The translations under genes and the position numbers were made by a program. From assembly GCA_002299915.1 (NCBI GenBank), contig DBOG01000042.1, positions 48,193 to 112,192 on the forward strand: a stretch of 64,000 nt of DNA, given 5' to 3'. The notes beneath the pieces are model-generated. The model saw only the letters and a program-made list of their open reading frames with translations. It was not told the DNA's origin and made no database searches. Of the stretch, positions 44,714 to 55,840 are shown in pieces. Numbering within the stretch: position 1 is the first letter of the stretch; each line of letters opens with the position of its first letter. The stretch is from Proteobacteria bacterium UBA652. Its GTDB lineage: Bacteria; Pseudomonadota; Gammaproteobacteria; Nitrosococcales; Methylophagaceae.

Positions 44714-46067
44714 TTTTTTAGCTCAATTATCAATTAGACAACGCCTATTGCTTGTAGCTGGTATTATACTTGTTGCCTTTTTAGGCTTATCTGCAATCAG
44801 TCTTAACAATGCTTACCAAGCCAGTGCGAAGGCTGCCCAGCAGCAACGTTTACAAAGTCATATTTACACACTACTCACAGCCATTGACCTCTATAAGCAT
44901 GATCAATTATATATGTCTGAAACATTAGCCGAACCAGACTTTTCTACACCTCATTCTGGCTTATATGCTCAAATAACACAGGCCGAAAAACGTGTTTGGC
45001 AATCTAGTTCTATCCTTGGTTTTGTGCTTGCCCTCCCACCCTCCAGCGGAGCTTTGCTAAATCATCAACAAATCTATTATTCCAGCCAGTTAGAAGACGG
45101 TACCCAGCTCATCAATCTGGTTTATGATATTACTTGGGAAACTGATGAAGCAGATATTATTTATCGCTTACATATTGCTGAAAACACACACTCTTTTACC
45201 CAACAAACAGCTGAATTTACCCGCACCCTATGGTATTGGCTGGGTGGCACAGGTCTGTTACTCCTACTCGTACAAGCTGCTATTTTACGCTGGGGTTTGC
45301 AACCATTACAGGCCGTGGCTGAAGATCTGCAAGCGATTGAAACTGGAAAGCAACAGCGTTTGGCTCAAAACTACCCCGCTGAACTCAATCAACTCACCAC
45401 CAATATCAATACCCTACTCGATCACGAACAGTCCCGCAGAGAGCGTTATAAAAATTCACTTGCCGACCTCGCCCATAGCCTCAAGACGCCAATCGCTGTA
45501 CTACAAGGTGAATTAGAAAACAGCCAAATTGGGGACGATTTTAGAAAAACAGCACAAGAACAATTAAACCGTGTCACCTCTTTGGTTGACCACCAATTAC
45601 AGCGAGCAGCAACAACGGGCAAAAGCAGCCTACTCACGTATATTAATATTGCCAATATTATTGATAAATTAATTGGCTCATTAAACAAGGTCTATCAACA
45701 AAAAGGCATTGACTGCCTCTTTGATACTGAGATATTGTCATTACATGCGGATGAAAGTGATATGTATGAATTATTTGGTAATCTACTGGAGAATGCCTAT
45801 AAATATGGTCACCAACAAGTTGAGATAAGCAGCCGCAGTACGCCGAAAGAAATTATTATCACTGTTGCCGATGATGGAGATGGCATTCCGCCTCATGCCG
45901 CAGAAATGATTCTTCAGCGAGGTAAGCGTATTGATAGTCAAGTTGAAGGGCAAGGGATTGGCTTGGCTGTGGCCAGTGATATTATTGCCGCCTACTCAGG
46001 TCAAATAGAAATTAAAAATAGCCCATTGGGCGGGGCTTGTTTTATTGTTACCCTTCCCCGTCACTAG
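44703..46067 (+). CDS. Sensor histidine kinase (PhoQ-like)
   Basis: A 454-aa protein with an N-terminal membrane helix (about 13-35), a periplasmic sensor domain (about 36-175) and a second helix (about 178-197). A HAMP-like stretch follows, then the dimerisation helix with the phosphorylated His258 (DLAHSLKTPIAVLQ). The ATPase domain has an N box (NLLENAYKYG), DDGDGIP and GQGIGLAV. The start may be GTG 44703 or ATG 44706. Its last 20 bp overlap the convergent yjgA gene. Confidence 0.93.
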   Translation: MMLDFLAQLSIRQRLLLVAGIILVAFLGLSAISLNNAYQASAKAAQQQRLQSHIYTLLTAIDLYKHDQLYMSETLAEPDFSTPHSGLYAQITQAEKRVWQSSSILGFVLALPPSSGALLNHQQIYYSSQLEDGTQLINLVYDITWETDEADIIYRLHIAENTHSFTQQTAEFTRTLWYWLGGTGLLLLLVQAAILRWGLQPLQAVAEDLQAIETGKQQRLAQNYPAELNQLTTNINTLLDHEQSRRERYKNSLADLAHSLKTPIAVLQGELENSQIGDDFRKTAQEQLNRVTSLVDHQLQRAATTGKSSLLTYINIANIIDKLIGSLNKVYQQKGIDCLFDTEILSLHADESDMYELFGNLLENAYKYGHQQVEISSRSTPKEIIITVADDGDGIPPHAAEMILQRGKRIDSQVEGQGIGLAVASDIIAAYSGQIEIKNSPLGGACFIVTLPRH

Positions 46068-46563
46068 CAAGCTCGCTTAGATATTGAAATAATGCCCGTG
46101 AAGATTTAGGGGGTTTAGATGCTGCCGCTTCTTTATGTGTATTACGCACCAGCTGACGTACATGCTGACGGTCTAAACCTGCAAACCGAACTGCTAATTC
46201 AGACATCACATTATCATCATCGGCAATTAAAGCATCTCGCCACATTTCCAATTGATGAAATTCTCTCACTTTCCCTTGGTGTTGCTGTTTCAGCGCCGTT
46301 AAGGCATCCGTGATGGCCGTTACATCTTCATGCACCATCATGCTGCCAATATAACCCAACTGCCGTTTTAATGCGCCGCGAGACATTTTTTTGCCATCGT
46401 TCACCTGCTCTAAACAACGTTCAGATAAGGGGATATAAGCCAAATCGCGTTCAGGTAACTCAACCAATTCTTTGCCTAAAGCCTGCAATGCCAACTGCTC
46501 TCGCTTGAGCTGGCTTTTGCTTTTCTCTTCTTCTATTTCATCTATATCTAAGCGTTCAGCCAT
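46048..46563 (-). CDS. yjgA: Ribosome-associated protein YjgA (DarP)
   Basis: A 171-aa DUF615 protein. The opening is acidic, followed by SKSQLKREQLALQALGKELV, IPLSERCLEQV and RQLGYIGSMMVHEDV, and the end is SRALFQYLSEL. In E. coli, DarP assists late 50S assembly. It is last in the zipA-ligA-ybiB-yjbQ-yjgA minus-strand run and starts 2 bp after yjbQ. Confidence 0.93.
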   Translation of the reverse strand: MAERLDIDEIEEEKSKSQLKREQLALQALGKELVELPERDLAYIPLSERCLEQVNDGKKMSRGALKRQLGYIGSMMVHEDVTAITDALTALKQQHQGKVREFHQLEMWRDALIADDDNVMSELAVRFAGLDRQHVRQLVRNTHKEAAASKPPKSSRALFQYLSELASDGEG

Positions 46564-46565
46564 AA

Positions 46566-46985
46566 CTATTTATCTCCACTCACAGTCACAATTATTTTTC
46601 GATGTTGCCGATGGGTGCGATGCTCCCACAAATAAAGCCCCTGCCAAATACCCAAGGCACAACGCCCTTGTGTTACGGGCATCGTCACATCTGGATTGGT
46701 CAACACGGTGCGGATATGTGCCGACATATCATCAGGCCCTTCATCATGATGGCGAAATTTAGGATCCCCATCTCGCACCAAATCTGTCATAAAAGTTTCT
46801 AAATCATACCGCACATCAGGATCGGCATTTTCACATAGTATAAGAGATGCGCTGGTATGTGCGACAAACACATTACAAGTCCCTATTTGAACGTCAGAAT
46901 TGGCTACTATTTGTTGCACTTGTTGGGTTAAATTAATCGTCTCACGGCCAGAGGTTATCACTTCAATTGTTTCTTGTATAACCAT
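46566..46985 (-). CDS. yjbQ: YjbQ family protein (UPF0047)
   Basis: A 139-aa protein of the YjbQ/UPF0047 family. VFVAHTSASLILCENADPDV and DDMSAHIRTVLTNPDVTMPV contain the conserved His/Glu/Asp that form a likely metal site. GRCALGIWQGLYLWEHRTH forms the C-terminal core. The family has weak thiamine-phosphate-synthase-like activity in vitro; the physiological role is unknown. It sits 2 bp from both neighbours, so an operon is certain by spacing. Confidence 0.9.
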   Translation of the reverse strand: MVIQETIEVITSGRETINLTQQVQQIVANSDVQIGTCNVFVAHTSASLILCENADPDVRYDLETFMTDLVRDGDPKFRHHDEGPDDMSAHIRTVLTNPDVTMPVTQGRCALGIWQGLYLWEHRTHRQHRKIIVTVSGDK

Positions 46986-46987
46986 CT

Positions 46988-50055
<3,068 letters not shown>

Positions 50056-50061
50056 TTACCC

Positions 50062-51027
50062 TCAGCCATGATTAGCAACGAATGCTGCTACTTCATTCTG
50101 AATTTCAACCATTCTACTCGCACTAATTGCTTTATTTTGCTCATCACACAATACCCCATCCAATTGTTCAGCCAACTCCTCGGCTGTTTCAGCAATTGCC
50201 GAAAATTTTTCCCATGCCGCGTTATCATTCTCTAATCGGGTAAACAATAATAAACCAGGCGTTGTTTCAGCCACAAAGATAGTTGGATCAAACGTGCCAG
50301 GCGTCACCATATTGGCCACTGTAAACAGCGGATTTTCCATATCGCCTGCATCAGCTTTAAGGTAAAAACCAGCGCCCTCGGCAAAGGTTAAATCTAAATC
50401 AGAAAATAAATTTAACACCGCTTCGCCCGATAATGTTCTACCCACCTGCGACATCACCGCAAATGCAATCATCATAATGTCAGCTTCTCCCTTTGAACCT
50501 GCTGCCTTTTCTGAATCGGGATCGGGATTAGTCTCATTTATCGCTGTTTCCTCTGTACTCTCCGCTTTGACAACAGGTGGAAACTGATTCGTTTTAAGAG
50601 GAGGATGGCTTGCTGTTTCTAAGCTATTCAACTCTGCATTAAAACTTGTCACATCAGATTTAAGGGTCACTAACTCTGCGTCTAATTCGGCGGCGTCGGC
50701 ATGTAAAGCATCTAACTCAATATCGAGCGCAGCCACTTCATCTTTAACTTCTGTTTGTAACGCACCTAATGCCGCATCTAATTCTGCGGAAATGCGCTGC
50801 TCTTCTTCCGACTCAATCGGCATATCCAAGGGATCAAGATTCAATTCTGCTTGATCAGGTGCTGTGCGCTTAATTACGGGGATTGGAACATCATCATTAA
50901 TTATCGGTTCCTGCCGACCAGCAACGGACGGAGTAGCACGGTTATGCTTACGGGCACGTTTTTTCTTCCAGAAAAACCAGCCTACCACCACAATCACACA
51001 TAAAATAATAAATTCAAGCATAGTCAT
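50062..51027 (-). CDS. zipA: Cell division protein ZipA
   Basis: A 321-aa protein. An N-terminal membrane helix (about 3-20, FIILCVIVVVGWFFW) and a basic stretch are followed by an acidic, coiled-coil-prone linker (about 65-150, with heptad-like Leu/Asp/Ala repeats). The C-terminal FtsZ-binding ZipA domain (about 185-320) includes GAGFYLKADAGD and FTVANMVTPGTFD. It tethers FtsZ to the membrane. The start could be Met1 or Met3. Confidence 0.93.
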   Translation of the reverse strand: MTMLEFIILCVIVVVGWFFWKKKRARKHNRATPSVAGRQEPIINDDVPIPVIKRTAPDQAELNLDPLDMPIESEEEQRISAELDAALGALQTEVKDEVAALDIELDALHADAAELDAELVTLKSDVTSFNAELNSLETASHPPLKTNQFPPVVKAESTEETAINETNPDPDSEKAAGSKGEADIMMIAFAVMSQVGRTLSGEAVLNLFSDLDLTFAEGAGFYLKADAGDMENPLFTVANMVTPGTFDPTIFVAETTPGLLLFTRLENDNAAWEKFSAIAETAEELAEQLDGVLCDEQNKAISASRMVEIQNEVAAFVANHG

Positions 51028-51101
51028 AATCCATTAACTAAGGGATAATATCTCCTTACATACCATTACTATAATACGAAATCAGCTTATTGAGAACCTT
51101 T

Positions 51102-51491
51102 ATGTCTACCTTACCTAGCAAACAACTTGAAACCTTTGAAAATGCCCGCCCCGAAAGAGACTATACCATTCGCATAGATACCCCGGAATTTACCTGCTTA
51201 TGTCCCAAAACAGGCCAGCCTGATTTTGCGGAAATCAAGCTTGAATATGTGCCAGATAAATTATGTGTTGAACTCAAATCATTCAAACTCTATATATGGT
51301 CTTATCGCGATGAAGGCGCATTTCATGAAAAAGTCACCAACCAAATTCTAGATGATTTGGTTGCCGCATGTGAACCGCGTTTTATGCGTGTAACCGGCAT
51401 CTTCAATGTCCGCGGTGGTGTCTATACTTCAGTTGTTGCTGAGCATCGCAAAGCAGGCTGGGTTGCGCCAGAGAAAGTAGCGCTCCCTTAA
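51102..51491 (+). CDS. queF: 7-cyano-7-deazaguanine reductase QueF
   Basis: NADPH-dependent nitrile reductase that makes preQ1 in queuosine biosynthesis. The ATG at 51102 is preferred to an upstream TTG (51090); it gives about 129 aa, the short type I (YkvM-like) form. The nucleophile cysteine is in [12 protein letters not shown] (Cys34), the proton-donor aspartate follows in the same motif, and ESK/F-type [20 protein letters not shown] is present. A TATAAT at 51070-51075 lies upstream. Divergent from zipA; no preQ1 riboswitch was visible. Confidence 0.94.
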   Translation: MSTLPSKQLETFENARPERDYTIRIDTPEFTCLCPKTGQPDFAEIKLEYVPDKLCVELKSFKLYIWSYRDEGAFHEKVTNQILDDLVAACEPRFMRVTGIFNVRGGVYTSVVAEHRKAGWVAPEKVALP

Positions 51492-51501
51492 ATTTAATCC
51501 T

Positions 51502-51570
51502 TGTCATTCCGACCAACGAGAGGGATCTTTTAATCCAACAAAAGATCTCTCCCTAATAGTCGAGATGACA
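51502..51570. repeat. ~69-bp palindromic dispersed repeat, copy 1
   Basis: It starts TGTCATTCCGAC and ends TCGAGATGACA, which are near-perfect inverted ends. An inner inverted pair, AGGGATCTTTT and AAAAGATCTCTCCCT, lets the whole element fold into a long hairpin. It sits between queF and the FGGY kinase. The same element occurs at 55763-55832. Confidence 0.8.
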
Positions 51571-51601
51571 GTATATTTGATTGGAATAAAACCCTCCGTA
51601 A

Positions 51602-52870
51602 ATGAAAAAACCAGCGGCTTTTATTGGTATTGATCTTGGCACCTCAGGCTGCCGCAGCATTGCCATCGATAAAAGTGGCGACATGATCGCCACAACACGA
51701 CTTGCACTCGCTGATTATGACAACACGCGCCAAGATCCACTATTACACTGGCAAACCGTGCATCGCTGTTTGCACCAGCTCATTATCAAATGCCGCGATG
51801 CCTATCAAATAGAATCCATCGCCGTTGCAGCTACTTCGGGCTCTGTCTTGCTCACTGACGCATCAGGCGCGCCGCTCACCGCCATTTCGATGTATCACCA
51901 TTCCGTGGCAGAGCAAGCCGCTAACATAGCGCAATATGCGCCCGACATCAGCGGCGCACATGGCGCCCAAAGTGGCCTTGCTAAAACGTTGGATTTATTG
52001 CAGCAAACTCAAAACATGCCAAAGCGACAATTGCTGCATCAAGCAGACTGGATAAGCTTTAATCTCGGTGCGCCGCTGGGTATCAGCGATGAGAATAACG
52101 CCCTTAAATCAGCTTATGATCCTATTCAGAGACAGTGGCCAGATTGGATAAATGATTTACTTAATCCCGCCATCTTGCCCAAGGTCGTTTCCCCCGGCAC
52201 AATCATTGGCACTCTCTCTGCTGAACTCACCCGTGAATTCAAACTCACACATTCACCAGCTTTGATCGCAGGCACCACAGATAGCATTGCCGCGCTGATT
52301 GCCACGGGTGCCAGCCAAGTAGGTGATGCAGTCACCTCATTAGGCTCAACACTCGTTCTCAAACTTATTTCAGACTCCCCCATCTTCCTGCCCAAACAAG
52401 GCGTATATAGCCATCGTTTAGGAAAGCATTGGCTAGTCGGCGGTGCATCCAATACAGGCGGCGCTGTGCTAGCGCATTATTTCAGCCCACAAGAAATTGA
52501 AAGTCTCAGCCAACAAATTAACCTCAAACACACCCCACCACCCTACTATCCCCTGCTCAAACCAGGTGAACGCTTTCCCATCTATGAGCCCAATAAATCG
52601 CCTGCTCTTTCTCCCAGACCAGACAGTGATAGCCTGTTCTTACATGGATTGCTATCAAGCATTGCCCGCATCGAAGCCGAAGGCTATCAAACCCTAATAC
52701 AAGCAGGCGCATCGCCACTCAAACAGATCAATACTGTCGGTGGCGGTGCCAATAACCCCATCTGGCAAACAATCCGCCAACAGCATCACACGATTCCCAT
52801 TACAATAGCCACTCAAACAGAAGCCGCCTATGGCGCCGCCAAATTAGCAATGAAAGGGGTAGACAATTAA
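51602..52870 (+). CDS. FGGY-family carbohydrate kinase
   Basis: A 422-aa protein with the actin-like kinase fold of the FGGY family. The phosphate-1 motif is FIGIDLGTSGCRSIAID. The second domain has AGTTDSIAALIATGASQ and GDAVTSLGSTLVLK, and the adenosine motif is near the end in NTVGGGANNPIWQ. Shorter than typical xylulokinases (about 480-500 aa). It resembles the compact pentulose kinases of the xylulose/ribulose type. The substrate is not determinable and no sugar pathway genes are adjacent. Confidence 0.85.
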   Translation: MKKPAAFIGIDLGTSGCRSIAIDKSGDMIATTRLALADYDNTRQDPLLHWQTVHRCLHQLIIKCRDAYQIESIAVAATSGSVLLTDASGAPLTAISMYHHSVAEQAANIAQYAPDISGAHGAQSGLAKTLDLLQQTQNMPKRQLLHQADWISFNLGAPLGISDENNALKSAYDPIQRQWPDWINDLLNPAILPKVVSPGTIIGTLSAELTREFKLTHSPALIAGTTDSIAALIATGASQVGDAVTSLGSTLVLKLISDSPIFLPKQGVYSHRLGKHWLVGGASNTGGAVLAHYFSPQEIESLSQQINLKHTPPPYYPLLKPGERFPIYEPNKSPALSPRPDSDSLFLHGLLSSIARIEAEGYQTLIQAGASPLKQINTVGGGANNPIWQTIRQQHHTIPITIATQTEAAYGAAKLAMKGVDN

Positions 52871-53075
52871 AATCATCTTAAGAACCCTCCTCTGGCTCGC
52901 TCTGCTCGGCTTACCTGCTTATGGCATCTATCGCCTACAAAATAGTGTTGGCTTGCCCATTCTCGCATTAGCCGTTGTCAGTATTTTGCTCTGCTTCTTT
53001 ATTTTGCCGGTGATGCAAGGAGTTAAACGGACCGCTTCCGAGCCGCCGTCCGTAACCGTAACGCATTCAATTTAA
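52866..53075 (+). CDS. Possible small two-helix membrane protein with ATT start
   Basis: An open frame of 69 codons beginning at ATT 52866, overlapping the kinase stop (ATTAA) and preceded by AGGGG with 6-nt spacing. There is no ATG, GTG or TTG at the 5' end. The product has two hydrophobic helices (about 4-22, [17 protein letters not shown], and about 30-50, [20 protein letters not shown]) and a short polar tail that runs into the 3' end of convergent argG. The hydrophobic pattern looks like a real protein; the non-canonical start is the weak point. Confidence 0.4.
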   Translation: MKIILRTLLWLALLGLPAYGIYRLQNSVGLPILALAVVSILLCFFILPVMQGVKRTASEPPSVTVTHSI

Positions 53076-54237
53076 TAAACCCTTCGGCATCTTGCTGATT
53101 ATAGGCACCGTCATCATCTTCAAAAGTGGCAATCGATTCATCGAATAAGCTATCGCTGTCAGATTTTCGCCCGACCACCGTCACATTGCCTTTATAGAGT
53201 TTGATGCGGACTTTACCGTTTACATGTTCCTGCGATTCATCAATCATGACTTGCAGCATTTCACGCTCTGGCGACCACCAGTAGCCGTTATAAATCAGGT
53301 TGGCATAGCGCGGCATTAAGTCATCTTTTAGATGGGCGACTTCGCGATCAAGCGTAATCGATTCGATTGCGCGATGCGCTGGCAACATAATCGTGCCGGC
53401 TGGGGTTTCATAACAACCGCGCGCTTTCATACCCACATAACGGTTTTCAACCATATCTAAGCGGCCGATACCATTGGCGCCGCCCACTTCATTGAGATAT
53501 TCCATGACGGTGGCGGGTGTCATCGCTTTGCCATTAATGGCGACAATATCGCCCTTCTCATAATCTAACTCAAGATAAGTCGGGGCATCCGGCGCTTTCT
53601 CTGGTGAGACGCTCCAACGCCACATATCGTCTTCTGGTTCATTCCAGGGATCTTCTAGGATGTCGCCTTCATAGGAGATATGCAGTAAGTTGGCATCCAT
53701 TGAATAAGGTGATTTTTTGCCGAGTTTCATCTCGACAGCAATGTCATGTTCTGCTGCATAATCAAGGAGTTTCTGGCGAGAGTTCAAATCCCACTCACGC
53801 CAAGGGGCAATCACTTGTACATCGGGCATCAAGGCATATGCCCCTAATTCAAACCGCACTTGATCGTTACCTTTACCTGTTGCGCCATGCGAAATGGCAA
53901 ACGCACCTGTTTCTTGGGCTATCTCAACTAAGCGCTTAGCAATCAACGGCCGCGCGATAGAGGTGCCGAGCAAATATTCGCCTTCATAGATGGTATTAGC
54001 GCGAAACATGGGGAATACATAATCACGGGCAAATTCTTCACGCAAATCTTCAATATAAATTTCCTTGATGCCCATTGCTTCAGCTTTAGCACGCGCTGGC
54101 TCCACTTCTTCGCCCTGCCCTACATCAGCAGTAAATGTCACCACTTCACAATCATACTTATCTTGTAACCATTTCAAGATAACAGAGGTATCTAAGCCAC
54201 CCGAATATGCCAGCACTACTTTCTTTTTATTCGCCAT
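53023..54237 (-). CDS. argG: Argininosuccinate synthase
   Basis: Joins citrulline and aspartate with ATP in arginine synthesis. The 404-aa protein is of the short ArgG type. The N-type ATP pyrophosphatase motif is [17 protein letters not shown] (near 6-22), followed by [28 protein letters not shown] and [16 protein letters not shown]. It is 26 bp downstream of the vapC stop but transcribed as its own unit on the same strand. Confidence 0.97.
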   Translation of the reverse strand: MANKKKVVLAYSGGLDTSVILKWLQDKYDCEVVTFTADVGQGEEVEPARAKAEAMGIKEIYIEDLREEFARDYVFPMFRANTIYEGEYLLGTSIARPLIAKRLVEIAQETGAFAISHGATGKGNDQVRFELGAYALMPDVQVIAPWREWDLNSRQKLLDYAAEHDIAVEMKLGKKSPYSMDANLLHISYEGDILEDPWNEPEDDMWRWSVSPEKAPDAPTYLELDYEKGDIVAINGKAMTPATVMEYLNEVGGANGIGRLDMVENRYVGMKARGCYETPAGTIMLPAHRAIESITLDREVAHLKDDLMPRYANLIYNGYWWSPEREMLQVMIDESQEHVNGKVRIKLYKGNVTVVGRKSDSDSLFDESIATFEDDDGAYNQQDAEGFIKLNALRLRTAARKRSV

Positions 54238-54263
54238 GAATTTTCCTAAATTTATATTTTGTC

Positions 54264-54674
54264 TTAAACGCCTGTATATTGCTGTTTAAGCTCACCGATA
54301 ATACGCGCCATTTTACTAAAATCTCGATCATTGTGCAGAAGTATCAGTTCATTTTCAATGGCGCATTGTGCGATCAAACAGTCAATCGTTGAGCGGATAG
54401 TAATCCCTTGCTGTCGACAGCTTGCATAGATAGTGGCCGCTGCCGCATAACTTGCCTGATTATCTTTCAAATAATAAAAAATTTGTTTTGAAAAATAGTT
54501 TTCAAGTTGCGCCCGCATTTTCTGGTTTTTTGCTCCTTGCAAAATCTCAGTATAGATAAGCGGCATAATGCCTACAAGCCCATCATGGCTCAGTAATTGG
54601 TTTAATAATGCAACGCCTTTTGTTGGATTATCATTGCTATAATCAACCCAGAGCGAGGTATCAATCAGATACAT
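54264..54674 (-). CDS. vapC: PIN-domain toxin VapC
   Basis: A 136-aa PIN-domain ribonuclease. The acidic active-site residues are visible: Asp5 ([10 protein letters not shown]), Glu near 43 ([10 protein letters not shown]), Asp near 98 ([10 protein letters not shown]), and Asp near 116 ([12 protein letters not shown]). The ATG overlaps vapB by 14 bp, as usual for antitoxin-toxin pairs. VapC toxins cleave tRNA or rRNA; the target is unknown. Confidence 0.92.
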   Translation of the reverse strand: MYLIDTSLWVDYSNDNPTKGVALLNQLLSHDGLVGIMPLIYTEILQGAKNQKMRAQLENYFSKQIFYYLKDNQASYAAAATIYASCRQQGITIRSTIDCLIAQCAIENELILLHNDRDFSKMARIIGELKQQYTGV

Positions 54675-54888
54675 CCGTACCCGCTCTTAAGGCTTTATGA
54701 TCATAATCATCTGCAAACCAATTTTTTCCTTGCAAGTCCCGCAGGTCAGGCCGTTTATATTTTGCGACAAACTCTTTTAATGCCATATCAATCACGGCGC
54801 GTTTTGTTTTAATGCCACTTAGCGCAATGGCTTCTTGGATAACACTTTCATCTAAGACGATATTCGTACGATGTTGTTCTTGTTGCAT
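54661..54888 (-). CDS. vapB: VapB-type antitoxin
   Basis: 75 aa from the ATG at 54888, which has AAGGGG at the right distance; the longer start at 54909 lies in the operator. RTNIVLDESVIQEAIALSG is the ribbon-helix-helix opening of the VapB family, then KTKRAVIDMALKEFV. The C-terminus (DLQGKNWFADDYDH) would bind and block the VapC PIN domain. Autoregulation is supported by the palindrome over the promoter. Confidence 0.9.
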   Translation of the reverse strand: MQQEQHRTNIVLDESVIQEAIALSGIKTKRAVIDMALKEFVAKYKRPDLRDLQGKNWFADDYDHKALRAGTDVSD

Positions 54889-54901
54889 CACACACCCCTT
54901 T

Positions 54902-54946
54902 ATACACATTGAGTGTGTATTATACGGTATTTTAAGCTGTAATCAA
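54902..54946 (-). promoter_or_regulatory. vapBC promoter with palindromic operator inside the end of the dam-type gene
   Basis: On the minus strand, TTGATT (54946-54941) and TATAAT (54924-54919) are separated by 16 bp. The palindrome ATACACA-TTGAG-TGTGTAT (54902-54920; plus-strand reading) overlaps the -10 edge and transcript start. This is the expected site for a VapBC autorepressor. The -35 box overlaps the dam-type stop codon. Confidence 0.65.
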
Positions 54947-55746
54947 AATCCGCGTATCGCTATCACCTCTTTCACTGCATGTCGCCCACTGGCTTTGCAA
55001 CTTATCCGCCGCGGCGCATCGAGATAGCGTAATTTAAAACCGAGATCGCGATATAAATTCTTAATCCGAGGCGTTGCTTGATTGGACAATATAACAGGGC
55101 CATCATGTTTGGCTAACCATTCAGCTAAGCGAACTTGATCTTCCCAAGCAAAGCCTTGCTGTGAATATTGTCGAAATGGCACATCATACGGTGGATCGGC
55201 ATAAACAAAGTCACCCGATTTCAACGCTAAGGCTTCAAAATCTTGATTGGTAAATTCCCATTGCGATAAAAGCGATTGATAGGCAAGGAAATCAGCTTGA
55301 TAATTGATTTTTTTATATCGGCCAAACGGCACATTGTAACCGCCTGACTTATTGAACCGACACAGGCCGTTATAGCCTGTTCGATTCAGATAATAAAATA
55401 GTTGAGCAGTCATTTTTTCTGAACCGCCTGCTTGGTTGAGTTCGTTAAACTTTTTACGCTGCGCATAGTAAGCCGCTTCATCGTTTTCTAATGCAATATC
55501 CAGCGTTAAGCCTTGCTGTATTTGTTGATAGAAATTAATCACCGAGGTATTCACATCATTGAGCAGTGCTGTTTTAGGCGTTAATCCCAGCGCAACAGAT
55601 AAGCCACCACAAAAAGGCTCAACTAACCTCGTATCTGGATAAGCCTTCGTATGTTTTGCCCAGATTCTGCTAAGCTTTGGTAGCAACCAACGCTTACCAC
55701 CCGCCCATTTAAGGGGCGGACGTAAATGCGGCGTGTCGTCAGGCAT
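54943..55746 (-). CDS. Dam-family DNA adenine methyltransferase
   Basis: A 267-aa N6-adenine methyltransferase of the Dam/DpnM group. The SAM motif is PPLKWAGGKRWLLPKL with FCGGLSVALGL. NRTGYNGLCRFNKSGGYNVPFGRYK is the target-recognition region and closely resembles the GATC methylases. The catalytic DPPY is in FVYADPPYD. It is not next to damX or aroB and lies between vapBC and a dispersed repeat, so it may be an orphan or acquired copy. GATC is the likely target, inferred from similarity. Confidence 0.88.
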   Translation of the reverse strand: MPDDTPHLRPPLKWAGGKRWLLPKLSRIWAKHTKAYPDTRLVEPFCGGLSVALGLTPKTALLNDVNTSVINFYQQIQQGLTLDIALENDEAAYYAQRKKFNELNQAGGSEKMTAQLFYYLNRTGYNGLCRFNKSGGYNVPFGRYKKINYQADFLAYQSLLSQWEFTNQDFEALALKSGDFVYADPPYDVPFRQYSQQGFAWEDQVRLAEWLAKHDGPVILSNQATPRIKNLYRDLGFKLRYLDAPRRISCKASGRHAVKEVIAIRGF

Positions 55747-55762
55747 ACAGGTTCCAATAGTT

Positions 55763-55832
55763 TGTCATTCCGACAGTCAGGAGGAATCTTTTAGTTTTAA
55801 AGATAAGATCTCTCCTTCTGGTCGAGATGACA
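55763..55832. repeat. ~70-bp palindromic dispersed repeat, copy 2
   Basis: Same element as at 51502-51570. It starts TGTCATTCCGAC, has GGAATCTTTT and AAGATCTCTCC as inner arms, and ends GTCGAGATGACA. It lies between the lpdA stop and the dam-type start, where the hairpin could also act as transcription terminator for the PDH operon. Confidence 0.8.
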
Positions 55833-55840
55833 ATATTGGT

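Noticed and set aside
54889..54909. Upstream ATG for vapB
   Set aside because: It lies within the palindromic operator and promoter; the ATG at 54888 has AAGGGG at proper spacing.
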